A DNA stretch of 55,674 bases from JAUIAI01 sp049680625 (GCA_049680625.1 JBAUID010000230.1:1-55674); one strand, 5' to 3'; shown: positions 15,720-24,210, counted from the first letter of the stretch. Numbers and translations: made by a program. The notes: generated from the letters alone by a model not told the origin.

Positions 15720-17371
15720 TGTCACTGTCTGATTCAGAACGACACAGCAATCTGATCATCATTGGCGGCGGTTTGTCCGGCACCTGCGTTGCGATTGCCG
15801 CGGCCCGTGCCAACCCGTCGCTGTCGATTCGCCTGCTTGAACCGCGTGCGGTCACGGGTATTGGCTCAGCCTATGGCACAGTTGATCCGGATCATCGGTT
15901 GAATGCGCCGGTGATCAGCCATTCGATAATCCCCGCTGACACAACACATTTATTGCGTTGGTGTGAGGCCAATAATCTCTTAAGCGACGATCCTGCGGCG
16001 GCCACCGACTACGGCTTGTATATTCGCCGGCGCGACTATGCCCGCTATCTGCAGGACAGCCTGGGGCAATACCTGGTTGATCATCCTGGCCCCGGTGTCT
16101 ACCACTACTGCGCGCGCGCAGTCAGCGTCACGCCGGTGATGGCCCAGGGCGGCGAAGCCAGGGATTCCGTTGCGAACCTTGCCTGCGGTTATACCGTCAC
16201 AACCGATGACGGGGCCCAACATCGCGCTGATGTTGTGGTACTGACAACCGGAAATCCGCCCGCGCGGGTGCCGGCAATGCTGCAATCAGTGGCAGCCCAT
16301 CCTGGGGTTATCACCGACCCCTGGGATGCGGCCAGGATGAGCGGGATCGGGCGCGGCGATTCTGTTCTGGTGGTTGGCGCCAGCCTGACCGCCGCCGACC
16401 AGATCTGCACCTTATTGCGAAATGGTCACAAGGGTTCGATCCAGGTCATTTCGCGCAATGGTTTGCGCCCAACCCTGGCCCCGCTGCCCGACCCGTCCCG
16501 ATCGGATCAGTCGACCCCCGACTTATTGTCGATCGTTAACGGGCCGCCGCCCGAATGGCTTCAGAATGCGCTGGACCACGATACCAAAGGGCCAACCGTT
16601 CGCCATTTGATGCGTGCGTTGCGCACGCAGATGGCGCTCTACAAAGCTCAGGGCCAGGCCTGGCAAACGGCGTTTGATGAATTACGCAATAGCGTCTGGC
16701 AGGTGTGGCCGCGCTTGCCGGTTGCTGAGAAAAAGCGTTTTCTGAAACGTCTGCGTCCCTGGTATGACGTTTACCGATTCCGTATTCCCCCACAAACCGC
16801 GGCAATTATTGCCAGGGCTGAACAAAGTGGCCGGGTGAATTTTGCGCGAGCAGGCCTGATCAGTGTCATCGACGAGGGCCCCAACCGGTTGCGCGTACGC
16901 CTGTCAAGGTCGAAGGCATCCGCGGCGCCAGCAACCAGCGCGGGTCAGTCAGAGAGCTTGAGCGATTCACTGGGCGATTCTCTGATAGTTAACTCGCTGG
17001 TCAACTGCACTGGCTTTGACTTGTCAGCCGAACCACCACCGGGCAGTTTATACGCCCAGCTGCTGGACAGCGGGCTGGTGACCCGGGACATAAGCGGTGT
17101 CGGCTTTCAAACCGACATTCATGGACGCAGTATGGGGCGCAATATGGAGCGCAGTATGGAGCGCAGTATTGCCGCTCAGCCAATTGATGGCCTCAGGCTG
17201 ATTGGCCCACCCACCGCGGGCACCTGGGGTGACCCTCTGGGTGGCATCTTTATTTCTGTCCAGGTGCAGCGCATGATGCCTGGCTTGCTGCACTACCTGA
17301 CCAGCCGGGCAACTTCAGCCAACCCGGCAGCCCAGGCGAACCAATCGAACATCAACCACAGCGGAGCATAA
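15719..17371 (+). CDS. FAD/NAD(P)-binding protein (FAD_NAD_binding_9 type)
   Basis: Protein of 550 residues with a Rossmann FAD motif at the N-terminus (LIIIGGGLSGTCVAIAAARA; GGGLSG at 16-21), followed by GIGSAYGTVDPDHRLNAPV, typical of the FAD_NAD_binding_9/YdhS-like group. A second nucleotide motif, VLVVGASLTAADQ, lies near residue 220. Substrate unknown. Two low-complexity stretches interrupt the C-terminal half: SESLSDSLGDSL and a four-fold tetrapeptide repeat (GRSM, GRNM, ERSM, ERSI). It is translationally coupled to the CoA-transferase and followed two bases later by an NTF2-like gene, suggesting a joint oxidative pathway. Confidence 0.82.
   Translation: MSLSDSERHSNLIIIGGGLSGTCVAIAAARANPSLSIRLLEPRAVTGIGSAYGTVDPDHRLNAPVISHSIIPADTTHLLRWCEANNLLSDDPAAATDYGLYIRRRDYARYLQDSLGQYLVDHPGPGVYHYCARAVSVTPVMAQGGEARDSVANLACGYTVTTDDGAQHRADVVVLTTGNPPARVPAMLQSVAAHPGVITDPWDAARMSGIGRGDSVLVVGASLTAADQICTLLRNGHKGSIQVISRNGLRPTLAPLPDPSRSDQSTPDLLSIVNGPPPEWLQNALDHDTKGPTVRHLMRALRTQMALYKAQGQAWQTAFDELRNSVWQVWPRLPVAEKKRFLKRLRPWYDVYRFRIPPQTAAIIARAEQSGRVNFARAGLISVIDEGPNRLRVRLSRSKASAAPATSAGQSESLSDSLGDSLIVNSLVNCTGFDLSAEPPPGSLYAQLLDSGLVTRDISGVGFQTDIHGRSMGRNMERSMERSIAAQPIDGLRLIGPPTAGTWGDPLGGIFISVQVQRMMPGLLHYLTSRATSANPAAQANQSNINHSGA
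17123..17170 (+). repeat. four tandem 12-bp units inside the FAD-binding protein gene
   Basis: Units GGACGCAGTATG, GGGCGCAATATG, GAGCGCAGTATG and GAGCGCAGTATT run head to tail in frame, encoding GRSM, GRNM, ERSM and ERSI. Units three and four differ only at the last base, which points to recent duplication. Confidence 0.9.
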
Positions 17372-17373
17372 CT

Positions 17374-17757
17374 ATGAGCGACCAAACAATCTTCGAAACA
17401 ATCACCGGCCTGGACGATGCACGCGCCACGGCAACCGTGGCCGGCGATATCGATAAGGTAGAAGCCGTGCTGGCGTCAACCCTGTGTTATGTGCACGGCA
17501 GTGGCGGCCAGGAAGATCGCGCGTTGTATCTGAAGCGACTGCGCGAAGGCTTTTACGACTACAAGGGGCTGCGCTCGATCCGGCGCGATTTCCGGCGTTT
17601 TGGTGATGTCGTCCTGGTCCATGGTGATATTAATATTCATGTTGTTGTGAACGGGGCCGAAAAAGATTTTGAGTCTCGTTATCTGCAGGTCTGGACACTC
17701 GAACGTGATGAATGGAAAATGGCCGCGTGGCAGTCCACGCCACTGCCGACCGCCTGA
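17374..17757 (+). CDS. NTF2-like (SnoaL/DUF4440-type) protein
   Basis: Small cone-fold protein of 127 residues: helical N-terminus (ITGLDDARATATVAGDIDKVEAVLA), then LCYVHGSGGQEDRALYLKRL and alternating strands ending in YLQVWTLERDEWKMAAWQSTPL. Such proteins act as isomerases, dehydratases, hydrolases or ligand-binding accessory domains. No catalytic pair can be assigned with certainty. It starts two bases after the FAD-binding protein stop with GGAG upstream and is the last gene of this operon. Confidence 0.82.
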   Translation: MSDQTIFETITGLDDARATATVAGDIDKVEAVLASTLCYVHGSGGQEDRALYLKRLREGFYDYKGLRSIRRDFRRFGDVVLVHGDINIHVVVNGAEKDFESRYLQVWTLERDEWKMAAWQSTPLPTA

Positions 17758-18073
17758 TGACTACTGTCTGACCACTGCATCAGCCAGCCTTATGGCTAGC
17801 CTTGACGCCTTTCCGGCCTGTCGTACAATATCGCAGGTTGGAAATTGATATCACTTTGTGGTAATAAATTCGTGATAATTGCCTGGTGGTGATTCATTCA
17901 CCGGGCTGACCGCCAGCATTGCGCGACATCCGCGGCGCACCGGTGAACCGGGGCGCCATTTGGACACTGTTCGTTGCCCCATGGCTTGATATAAACTCTG
18001 CGCTCCGCCTTTAGCGAAGGTTATCCCGTCTTGGGGCCCTTTAGCCTGGCGCCGGCATTTACAGGTATTCAGA
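17758..18073 (+). other. 316-bp gene-free leader region before rutE
   Basis: No credible gene is seen here. It contains a good sigma70-type promoter at 17802-17829, a small stem GGTGA/TCACC (17888-17902), a second stem GGCGC/GCGCC (17934-17957) enclosing the palindrome CACCGGTG, and two copies of CCTTTAGC downstream. From the promoter to the rutE ATG the leader would be about 235 bases, long enough to hold regulatory RNA structure or a small RNA. I could not match it to a known riboswitch. Confidence 0.5.
17802..17829 (+). promoter_or_regulatory. sigma70-type promoter TTGACG-N16-TACAAT
   Basis: The -35 TTGACG (5 of 6 consensus) and -10 TACAAT (5 of 6) are 16 bp apart, one of the best promoter matches in the window. 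Transcription would run rightwards into the rutE leader and gene. Confidence 0.65.
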
Positions 18074-18664
18074 ATGATTGACGACGAAGTTCTCGACACC
18101 CTCTTTCGCAACGCCAGAACGGCGAATGGGTGGTTGTCGGGTGACGTAACCGATGCCCAGCTCAAGCAGGTTTTTGACTTGATGAAAATGGCGCCAACGT
18201 CAGCCAATTGTCAGCCGGCGCGGCTTGTTTTTCTGCGCACAGCCGAGGCAAAAGAGCGCCTCAAGCCGGCCCTGTCCCCAAATAACGTGGACAAGACCCT
18301 GAAGGCCCCAATCGTGACCCTTATTGCCCACGATACGCAGTTTCAAGAGCACCTGGCGCGCTTGTTCCCACACGCGCCAAACTTCCGGGACATGTTCGAC
18401 GGTGAAGCAAATCGTGAAGCCCGAGAAATCACTGCTTTTCGCAATGGCACATTGCAGGGGGCTTACTTCATTATTGCCGCCCGTGCGGTTGGCCTGGATT
18501 GTGGCCCGATGTCCGGGTTTGACGTAGCCAAGGTCAACGATGAGTTTTTCCCCGATGGCCGTTTCAAGGTGAACTTTCTGTGCAACCTGGGCCGGGGTGA
18601 TCCGGATAAAACCTTCCCGCGCAGCCCCCGCTTTGATTTCGACGAGGTTTGCAAGGTTCTGTAG
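18074..18664 (+). CDS. rutE: malonic semialdehyde reductase RutE-like nitroreductase-fold protein
   Basis: FMN-dependent flavoprotein of 196 residues, the exact length of RutE. RutE reduces malonic semialdehyde to 3-hydroxypropionate in uracil degradation. Typical features are MMKMAPTSANCQPAR-like text (MKMAPTSANCQPARLVF), FRNGTLQGAYFIIAARAVGLDCGPMSGFD and the C-terminal NFLCNLGRGD. No other rut gene is in the window, so it may serve another source of malonic semialdehyde, or act as a general nitroreductase-type enzyme. It converges on the Mct-like CoA-transferase gene with five bases between. Confidence 0.87.
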   Translation: MIDDEVLDTLFRNARTANGWLSGDVTDAQLKQVFDLMKMAPTSANCQPARLVFLRTAEAKERLKPALSPNNVDKTLKAPIVTLIAHDTQFQEHLARLFPHAPNFRDMFDGEANREAREITAFRNGTLQGAYFIIAARAVGLDCGPMSGFDVAKVNDEFFPDGRFKVNFLCNLGRGDPDKTFPRSPRFDFDEVCKVL

Positions 18665-18669
18665 GGCTT

Positions 18670-19929
18670 CTATTCAGAAGTTGACGCAGGCCTGGCCCCC
18701 GCTGCTGGGGCAGCCGCCGTGGCAACAATACCCGACTGAATTAATTGCCCAATGGCTGCCTGGCTCAAGCCCAGGGTGTCGCTAAGAACCTGAACGCTAT
18801 CTGCACCCAGTGCGGATGCCGGCCTGGGCGTTTGCTGCGCCTGTCCGGAGTATTGGGCCGGGTTTCCCGGTGTGCGATAACGCGCCCCGCTTGGATGGGT
18901 CAGGGTCGACATCATCGGATGTTCCGCCTGCAATTCTTCATGGCTGGCCATGGATTCTTCAAGGCTTTGGTAGGGCCCCCAGCAAACTGAGTAGTCGTCG
19001 AACAATTGGGCAATGGCGTCATACGGTTGCGCCGCGATCGCCTGGCTGACCAGCGGATTGATCAAGTCCCGGTGTTCGAAGCGTTCGGCCTCGTCGGTGC
19101 GCAGGTCAAGCTGATGTTGCGTTTCAAGGCGGGTGATTTGATCACGAATTTTTAGCGAATCCAGAATCGAATCCCACTGCTTGGGTGTAATGGCAACCAC
19201 CATGACGTGGCGGCCATCGCGGGTTTCAAAGTCGCGACCAAAAGCGCCAAACACATTATTGCCCAGCCGCGGTCGGTTCTGGCCCAGCACTTCAACTTCG
19301 GCAAGCTGCCCGAGGGCACCAAGCGATGAAATTGCGACGCTGGACAACGGCAGGGCAATTTCCTGGCCGAGGCCGGTCGACCGCCGGTGACGTTCAGCGG
19401 CCAACAAGTGCATGCCGCCCAGGGCGCCGGTAAGCAAGTCCCAGCCGGGCATTACGTGGTTTACTGGCCCGGTGGTTTCTTCGGGCCCGGTGTTGTACGG
19501 ATAGCCGGTGATTGCGTTGATCGTGTAGTCCAGCCCCGAGCGGCCGTCAGCCCAGCCTTGTACCCGAATAGTGATCAGGTCGCTGCGCTTTTTGCTGAGT
19601 CTTTCATGCGAGAGAAATCCGTCTCTGGGAAAATTCGTGACGAATAGCCCGGCATTCTCGCCTGGCGCGGTGATGATTTCAGCCGCCAGTTCTCGGCCGG
19701 CCGCTTCGCGCAGGTTAATTGCGATTGACTGCTTGTTTTTCTGCAAACCCTCCCAATATAGGCTCGCACCGTTGTGCGCTCTGGGGTAACGATTAAAGTC
19801 GAGCCCACCGCCAATTGGATCGATCCGAATTACCCGCGCGCCCAATGAGGCGAGGTGCATTGCGCACGATGGTGCGGCGACAAACGATGAGGCTTCGACT
19901 ATCTGAAGGCCGTTGAGTATTGAGTACAT
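18670..19929 (-). CDS. mct: class III CoA-transferase, 2-methylfumaryl-CoA isomerase (mesaconyl-CoA C1:C4 transferase)-like
   Basis: CaiB/BaiF-fold enzyme of about 419 residues. The sequence follows the Mct of the 3-hydroxypropionate bicycle: NGLQIVEASSFVAAPS, VIRIDPIGGGLDFNRYP, APGENAGLFVTNFP, VNHVMPGWDLLTG (likely catalytic Asp164), LLAAERHRRSTGLGQ and YGAFGRDFET-like text (FGAFGRDFETRDG). Mct moves CoA within mesaconyl-CoA from C1 to C4. The chosen ATG gives MYSILNGLQIVEAS; a GTG 36 bases upstream would add residues without family support, and no strong ribosome site marks either. It converges on rutE, whose product makes 3-hydroxypropionate. Other bicycle genes are not in the window. Confidence 0.8.
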   Translation of the reverse strand: MYSILNGLQIVEASSFVAAPSCAMHLASLGARVIRIDPIGGGLDFNRYPRAHNGASLYWEGLQKNKQSIAINLREAAGRELAAEIITAPGENAGLFVTNFPRDGFLSHERLSKKRSDLITIRVQGWADGRSGLDYTINAITGYPYNTGPEETTGPVNHVMPGWDLLTGALGGMHLLAAERHRRSTGLGQEIALPLSSVAISSLGALGQLAEVEVLGQNRPRLGNNVFGAFGRDFETRDGRHVMVVAITPKQWDSILDSLKIRDQITRLETQHQLDLRTDEAERFEHRDLINPLVSQAIAAQPYDAIAQLFDDYSVCWGPYQSLEESMASHEELQAEHPMMSTLTHPSGARYRTPGNPAQYSGQAQQTPRPASALGADSVQVLSDTLGLSQAAIGQLIQSGIVATAAAPAAGARPASTSE

Positions 19930-20036
19930 GGCTTGATGATAAGTGCCAGATGCCTCTGGTGCCACCGTTGATCTGTGAATTTTTTCCGCTCGTTTTGAAA
20001 TTCAGGCCGCCGAGAGAAAATTCGCACCACTAAAGG

Positions 20037-20064
20037 CTTGATTCTTTTCCGGGTGTCCCCAGAT
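20037..20064 (+). promoter_or_regulatory. heat-shock (sigma32-type) promoter upstream of hsp20
   Basis: CTTGAT, a 14-bp spacer and CCCCAGAT match the sigma32 pattern CTTGAA-N13-15-CCCCATnT with one mismatch in the first element and one or two in the second. It lies about 75 bp before the hsp20 ATG and points towards it. Confidence 0.7.
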
Positions 20065-20122
20065 TAAGTTCATGAGCAGTTCAAGGCTGACTCCCTTCTG
20101 AGTCTTTAACGCAGTCCCGAAC

Positions 20123-20136
20123 ATTTCTGGAGAAAT
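20123..20136 (+). promoter_or_regulatory. small hairpin enclosing the hsp20 ribosome-binding site
   Basis: ATTTC-TGGA-GAAAT forms a 5-bp AT-rich stem with a 4-base loop; the Shine-Dalgarno GGAGA is split between loop and 3' arm, and the ATG is at 20140. A second stem, GACTC/GAGTC, occupies 20089-20104. A weak stem over the ribosome site of a heat-shock gene could act as an RNA thermometer, but it does not match the ROSE or fourU consensus. Confidence 0.4.
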
Positions 20137-20139
20137 CTA

Positions 20140-20571
20140 ATGAACCGAATCAATGCATACGACCCGTTAGCCGAATTTTTTCCGCAAGTCCTGCGTGGGT
20201 TTGTTCAACCCGCTCGCGAAAAATCTGCTGTGACCTCGGCTATTGCCAGCGTCATGCGGATGGATGTGACCGAATCCGAAAACGCCTATGTTGTCCGGGC
20301 TGAAATTCCCGGCGTCAGTAAAGAAGATATCAATGTCGAAATCGACGGTGCTAATGTAGCGATATCTGCACTGGTAAAGCCCCGTGGCGAACAAGTTGAA
20401 GGTGTGCGCCTCGTGCGCAACGAACGTTACGAAGGCAAGCTATCGCGTAGTCTGAGTTTTAGTGCTGAAATTGAAGAAGAATCGGCAGTCGCAAGTTATG
20501 AGAACGGCGTACTTGAACTGAGCCTGCCGAAGAAAACGGTTGTCGGCGCAAAGCGCCTGGCAATTTCCTGA
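20140..20571 (+). CDS. Hsp20/alpha-crystallin family small heat-shock protein
   Basis: ATP-independent chaperone of 143 residues that holds unfolding proteins. The alpha-crystallin domain spans about 40-135: VTESENAYVVRAEIPGVSKEDINVEIDGANVAISA, then the C-terminal strand YENGVLELSLPKK. The C-terminus AKRLAIS keeps an L-x-I-like element near the I-x-I oligomerisation motif. A sigma32-type promoter precedes it. It ends exactly at the stop of the convergent HDOD gene, the two stops forming TGATCA. Confidence 0.92.
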   Translation: MNRINAYDPLAEFFPQVLRGFVQPAREKSAVTSAIASVMRMDVTESENAYVVRAEIPGVSKEDINVEIDGANVAISALVKPRGEQVEGVRLVRNERYEGKLSRSLSFSAEIEEESAVASYENGVLELSLPKKTVVGAKRLAIS

Positions 20572-22320
20572 TCAACTGACGTCGGCTATATCGGCGTCAG
20601 CATCTACATTAGTATCAGCCTGCACAGCCTCGTAAGGGGCTGTGCAGAATTCTTCGTAAAGACTGGTCAGATTGGCGCGCATCTGCCGCACAAAATCCAG
20701 TTCCGTTTTTGTCAGGCCTTCCGGGTCGGTGCAACCACGGTCACCGAGGATAAACCCAATAGTCTGTTCTTCGTGAAACAGCGGCATCAGCAAAAAACTA
20801 TGTGTTGTCGGGTAAACCTGCGCAAACCACGGTGGTAAGCGAGAGTTGATTTTTTCTGCCGTGCAATCTGCTATATGCAGATCAACCCGGTTCTTCATTG
20901 CCATCATAAACAAGTTGTCTTGCGGTAGCGGCTGACTACAGAAAGCGGCAATCCGGTCGACATCAATACCAACAGCCAACTCGGGTATGAATCGGTCGGC
21001 TTGTCCGCGTCGCCCGAACCAGACAACACGTTCGAATCCAAGTGAACCGCGCAACCCTTCAAGCAATAGTGGGGTTACCCGGGAACTGATACGCTGGGCA
21101 GGGTCTGAATTCAGCGCGAGTAGTAATCCATCTCGTTCAGCGGTTGCGTAGTCGCGGCTCAGGTTATCAACGTCCACAGCCAACGACTTGAGACGGCGTT
21201 CACTATCGGTTGGTTTGCCATTGGCCAGGCGGGTGATAATCTCGACCTGATCGTCTTCTGCCAACGCGCCGCGCCGCATTCGGTCAGTACGCAGTCTCGA
21301 TATCACACCCGTGGCATCGATACGCTCAAACTTATCCCATCCTGCCTCTTCATAAGTTTCTGAACGTAAATGCGGTTGCAACAATGCCGGGGCAACACAC
21401 TGATCTGACGGGACGCCAACTGAGCGTTCAATGCCAATGGTTTCCCAGGCACTTTCTTCGATCATTTCCGCAAGCTTGGCCTGGTCCAGTTCTATGCAAT
21501 GCCGGTACCGGGTGACCAGTTCCCGCAATGCTGCGCTGCGCTCCGACGGTGCTGATAAACGTATTGCGGCGCCGACGCGCAAACTGAGACCGACTGCCAG
21601 TGGTAACCAATCCCGGCCGGACATCACCGGGGTCGGGCGTTGCTCTGAATGAATAATGACTTGCAGGCTGGATCGTGGCAGCGACCAGGCTTCAACAATT
21701 TCGCGACTGAGGTTGGCCACTGGCTCGTGAAACAGTTCCCGGTGAATGCCGGGGGCCAGCTTGGGTTTGTGGTGTGCCACGTATCGAATCGCAGCGACTT
21801 CATGCGGTACGTGGACTACCCCCAGAATTGCCAATAGTTTCGCGATCAGGACAATCACAGCGCCTTCGTCCGAAACCAGTGGATTGCGGGTGTCCAGCAG
21901 GTTACGGGCAAAACGGGCGCAGAAAGCCGCCGCCGCCAGTTCTGTTCTGACCAGCTCATGCCGTTCCGGCGGCATGTCGCTTTCGAAGGTCGGCAGGGCC
22001 CGGCAGTAGCCGCGGGTTTGTTCAAACCCCAGTAAAGCGATTGCCCGCTGAACCGAGACCACATCGCTGCGATCACGGGTATCGTAGGTTGAGCTATTTG
22101 CCATTCTGATCAGGCGGATAATGACTGCCGGGTCGGCAAACGCGATATCTGCCAGGTCACTGATACGGGCGCCAGGGTCACTGGCGGCATTCGATAACTG
22201 GCGCCCCGCATGACCTGTTGTATGCAGATCGCGGCGACCGCGGGTTGCTTGCCGAAGTCGCCTCAGCGCCGGTGGTACCGGTATTTCTTCGGTGTTCTGC
22301 TGGTTGTGCTCTGCGCCCAT
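20572..22320 (-). CDS. HDOD-domain signalling protein with C-terminal GAF-like domain
   Basis: Cytoplasmic signalling protein of 582 residues. The N-terminal HDOD domain (about 15-230) shows ISDLADIAFADPAVIIRLIRMANSS, VSVQRAIALLGF and EIVEAWSLP; the HD catalytic doublet is absent, as usual for HDOD. A helical linker follows, and a GAF-like domain (about 400-555) contains GLRGSLGFERVVWFGRR and FLLMPLFHEEQTIGFILGDRG. HDOD-GAF proteins act in bacterial signalling. It is divergent from the hybrid sensor protein and kinase genes, suggesting one signalling unit. No clear Shine-Dalgarno is seen at the first ATG. Confidence 0.88.
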   Translation of the reverse strand: MGAEHNQQNTEEIPVPPALRRLRQATRGRRDLHTTGHAGRQLSNAASDPGARISDLADIAFADPAVIIRLIRMANSSTYDTRDRSDVVSVQRAIALLGFEQTRGYCRALPTFESDMPPERHELVRTELAAAAFCARFARNLLDTRNPLVSDEGAVIVLIAKLLAILGVVHVPHEVAAIRYVAHHKPKLAPGIHRELFHEPVANLSREIVEAWSLPRSSLQVIIHSEQRPTPVMSGRDWLPLAVGLSLRVGAAIRLSAPSERSAALRELVTRYRHCIELDQAKLAEMIEESAWETIGIERSVGVPSDQCVAPALLQPHLRSETYEEAGWDKFERIDATGVISRLRTDRMRRGALAEDDQVEIITRLANGKPTDSERRLKSLAVDVDNLSRDYATAERDGLLLALNSDPAQRISSRVTPLLLEGLRGSLGFERVVWFGRRGQADRFIPELAVGIDVDRIAAFCSQPLPQDNLFMMAMKNRVDLHIADCTAEKINSRLPPWFAQVYPTTHSFLLMPLFHEEQTIGFILGDRGCTDPEGLTKTELDFVRQMRANLTSLYEEFCTAPYEAVQADTNVDADADIADVS

Positions 22321-22435
22321 GGTGCCATTTTATTGGGGGGTTGGCAGCTGGGAAGCGGTTTCAAGCCGGGCATTTGCAAGCCAGAACCGGCGTTTAGGCG
22401 GCCGGGTGGTTGCCGCGTGCTGACTGCTGCATTCC

Positions 22436-22463
22436 TTTACCTAAATCGCTGCCTTTTTACAAT
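22436..22463 (+). promoter_or_regulatory. candidate promoter TTTACC-N16-TACAAT before the hybrid sensor gene
   Basis: A -35 with 4 of 6 consensus bases and a -10 with 5 of 6, spaced by 16 bp, lie about 68 bp upstream of the first ATG in the 210-bp gap between the divergent HDOD and sensor genes. Confidence 0.45.
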
Positions 22464-22530
22464 CCGACAACCACTAAATTTGATTTGCGCTTTGATCCTG
22501 CTGACAGCAGAGTAAAGTCCGGTTGTTCAG

Positions 22531-24210
22531 ATGAATTTGCGGAGTTTGTTTGTGTCGACACAAGCGGCTTATTCTCAGGCGTTACATGGCTTGCCGGATG
22601 CGGTTGAATCCCACGGTCTGCATATTGCCGGGGTGTCACCGGCGTTTGCGTTTCGCCATCAATTGAACCCCGACGGCAGCGGTCGTTTTCTTGAGACTGT
22701 TGGCGATATTGAAGCCATGTTTGGCCCCGGCTTTTCGCAAGAGCAAATCCTGTCTGATGGCGATACCATCTGGCGTCACTGCAATCGCGCCGATCTTGGG
22801 CGGGTGCTTGCGCTGTTGCGCGAATCCGCGACTAATTCACGACCGGTATCGATGGATGCGGTGGTTCATTTGCCCTCGCGCGGCCGGCGGGTTTTCCGGA
22901 TTCGGTTGTTCGGCGCCTTTACCGCTAACGGACGCTTACTCAATACCGGGGCGGCCGCTGATATTACGGAAGTACCGCTTGGGCCGGATACTCAGTTTCA
23001 TTCAGATTTGTCTTACCCGCCGGTAAGCGCTTCACCACCACGGATAGACGCGCACTTTCTCGGACAACTGGCGCGCCAGATTCGTACGTCGTTGAACGTG
23101 ATGCAAGGCTTTGCTCAGCTGCTGCCCATGGATCGCAGTCACCCCGTTGCCGCGATACAACTCGAGCGACTCGGTAATATCGAACTCGCTTGTCGCCGCA
23201 TTGAAGCGCTGATTGACGGCGTGAAAGACGTGGCATTTGCTGATGACGGACGTCGTCAGATCATTATTGAATCCCTGGATATTGAACAAGTCATTCAGGA
23301 AAGTCTGTTGACCGTCGAGCCGCAGGCTGATGCCCTCGGGCTAAGCCTGTCGTTGAGCAGTCGCATCGACCGCCCCGGGGTGCTTGCCGATCGCCGCGCA
23401 CTTGGCTTGGTGATGCGTGAAGTATTGTCAACGGCGATACGCCTGAATCAGGCCAGCGGATCGGTCGTGATCGGCATCGATTTGTGCCCTGTCGCTAATC
23501 ATCATCCGAAACGCTGTCGGGTACAGATCAAGGCGGCCGGGCCTGGGTTGAGCAAGGAACAAACTGAACACTTGTTTCAACCGTTTTACAAGAGTGAACA
23601 CAGCCGCAAGAGCGGTGATGGCGCCAGCACGGGGTTGATGGTCAGCCGTTCGCTGTTGCACAGCATGGATGGTTCGATCAGGGTTTTCAGTGGCACCGAT
23701 GGTGGCAATACGTTTGAAATCGAATTGCCGGCAGCCGTTGATGCCGTCACTGTTGCATCGGATTCGGCATTCGAGCTGCTCAGGGCAGCCGAAAGCAGGC
23801 CAGGACTGGTTCAACCAATGCACAATGGTCCATTACGGATCATTTATGTCGAAGATGACCGCCTCAATTCTTTGTTAATCAAAAACGTACTGGGCCAGAT
23901 TAGTGGCTTTGAGTTACTGACAGCTGACGACGGGCGCAGCGCCTGGGAAATGATTTTGGAAGAGGTACCGCACCTGCTGATCGCAGACATCAATCTGCCT
24001 TTCATGAATGGGGACGCGCTTGTTCGAGCCGTGAGGAGTAATCCGGATACCCGGCATATCAACTGCGTTGCATTGTCAGCGGACACAAGGTCAGAAGAAA
24101 TTGAGCGGATAATGAAGGCCGGCTTTAATGACTTCTGGCCCAAACCAATCGATGTTTACGAGTTAATTCATCGCATTCAACAGCTTGATGCCGGCCGATT
24201 CGATGCTTGA
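22531..24210 (+). CDS. PAS-(degenerate histidine kinase)-receiver hybrid protein
   Basis: Soluble protein of 559 residues. A PAS-like domain (about 25-150: LETVGDIEAMFGPGFS, RVFRIRLFGAFTANGRLL) leads to a kinase region in which every key residue is changed. The dimerisation helix reads LARQIRTSLNVMQGF, with Arg182 where HisKA has the phospho-acceptor His. The N-box reads EVLSTAIRLN, without its Asn residues; the G1 box reads KAAGPGLS instead of DxGxG; and G2 is STGLMVS. The C-terminal receiver (about 435-555) is intact: acidic pair in YVEDD, phospho-acceptor Asp486 in IADINLPFMNG, and Lys in WPKPID. It is best read as a pseudokinase scaffold with a working receiver, phosphorylated by another kinase, probably the one encoded next. 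Confidence 0.88.
   Translation: MNLRSLFVSTQAAYSQALHGLPDAVESHGLHIAGVSPAFAFRHQLNPDGSGRFLETVGDIEAMFGPGFSQEQILSDGDTIWRHCNRADLGRVLALLRESATNSRPVSMDAVVHLPSRGRRVFRIRLFGAFTANGRLLNTGAAADITEVPLGPDTQFHSDLSYPPVSASPPRIDAHFLGQLARQIRTSLNVMQGFAQLLPMDRSHPVAAIQLERLGNIELACRRIEALIDGVKDVAFADDGRRQIIIESLDIEQVIQESLLTVEPQADALGLSLSLSSRIDRPGVLADRRALGLVMREVLSTAIRLNQASGSVVIGIDLCPVANHHPKRCRVQIKAAGPGLSKEQTEHLFQPFYKSEHSRKSGDGASTGLMVSRSLLHSMDGSIRVFSGTDGGNTFEIELPAAVDAVTVASDSAFELLRAAESRPGLVQPMHNGPLRIIYVEDDRLNSLLIKNVLGQISGFELLTADDGRSAWEMILEEVPHLLIADINLPFMNGDALVRAVRSNPDTRHINCVALSADTRSEEIERIMKAGFNDFWPKPIDVYELIHRIQQLDAGRFDA

Noticed and set aside
17960..17995. TTGGAC and TATAAA as a second promoter before rutE
   Set aside because: The 24-bp distance between the two elements is too long for a sigma70 promoter.
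17851..18207. 118-residue reverse-strand open frame over the rutE leader
   Set aside because: Half of it is antisense to rutE, there is no plausible ribosome site or family resemblance, and the region is better read as leader.
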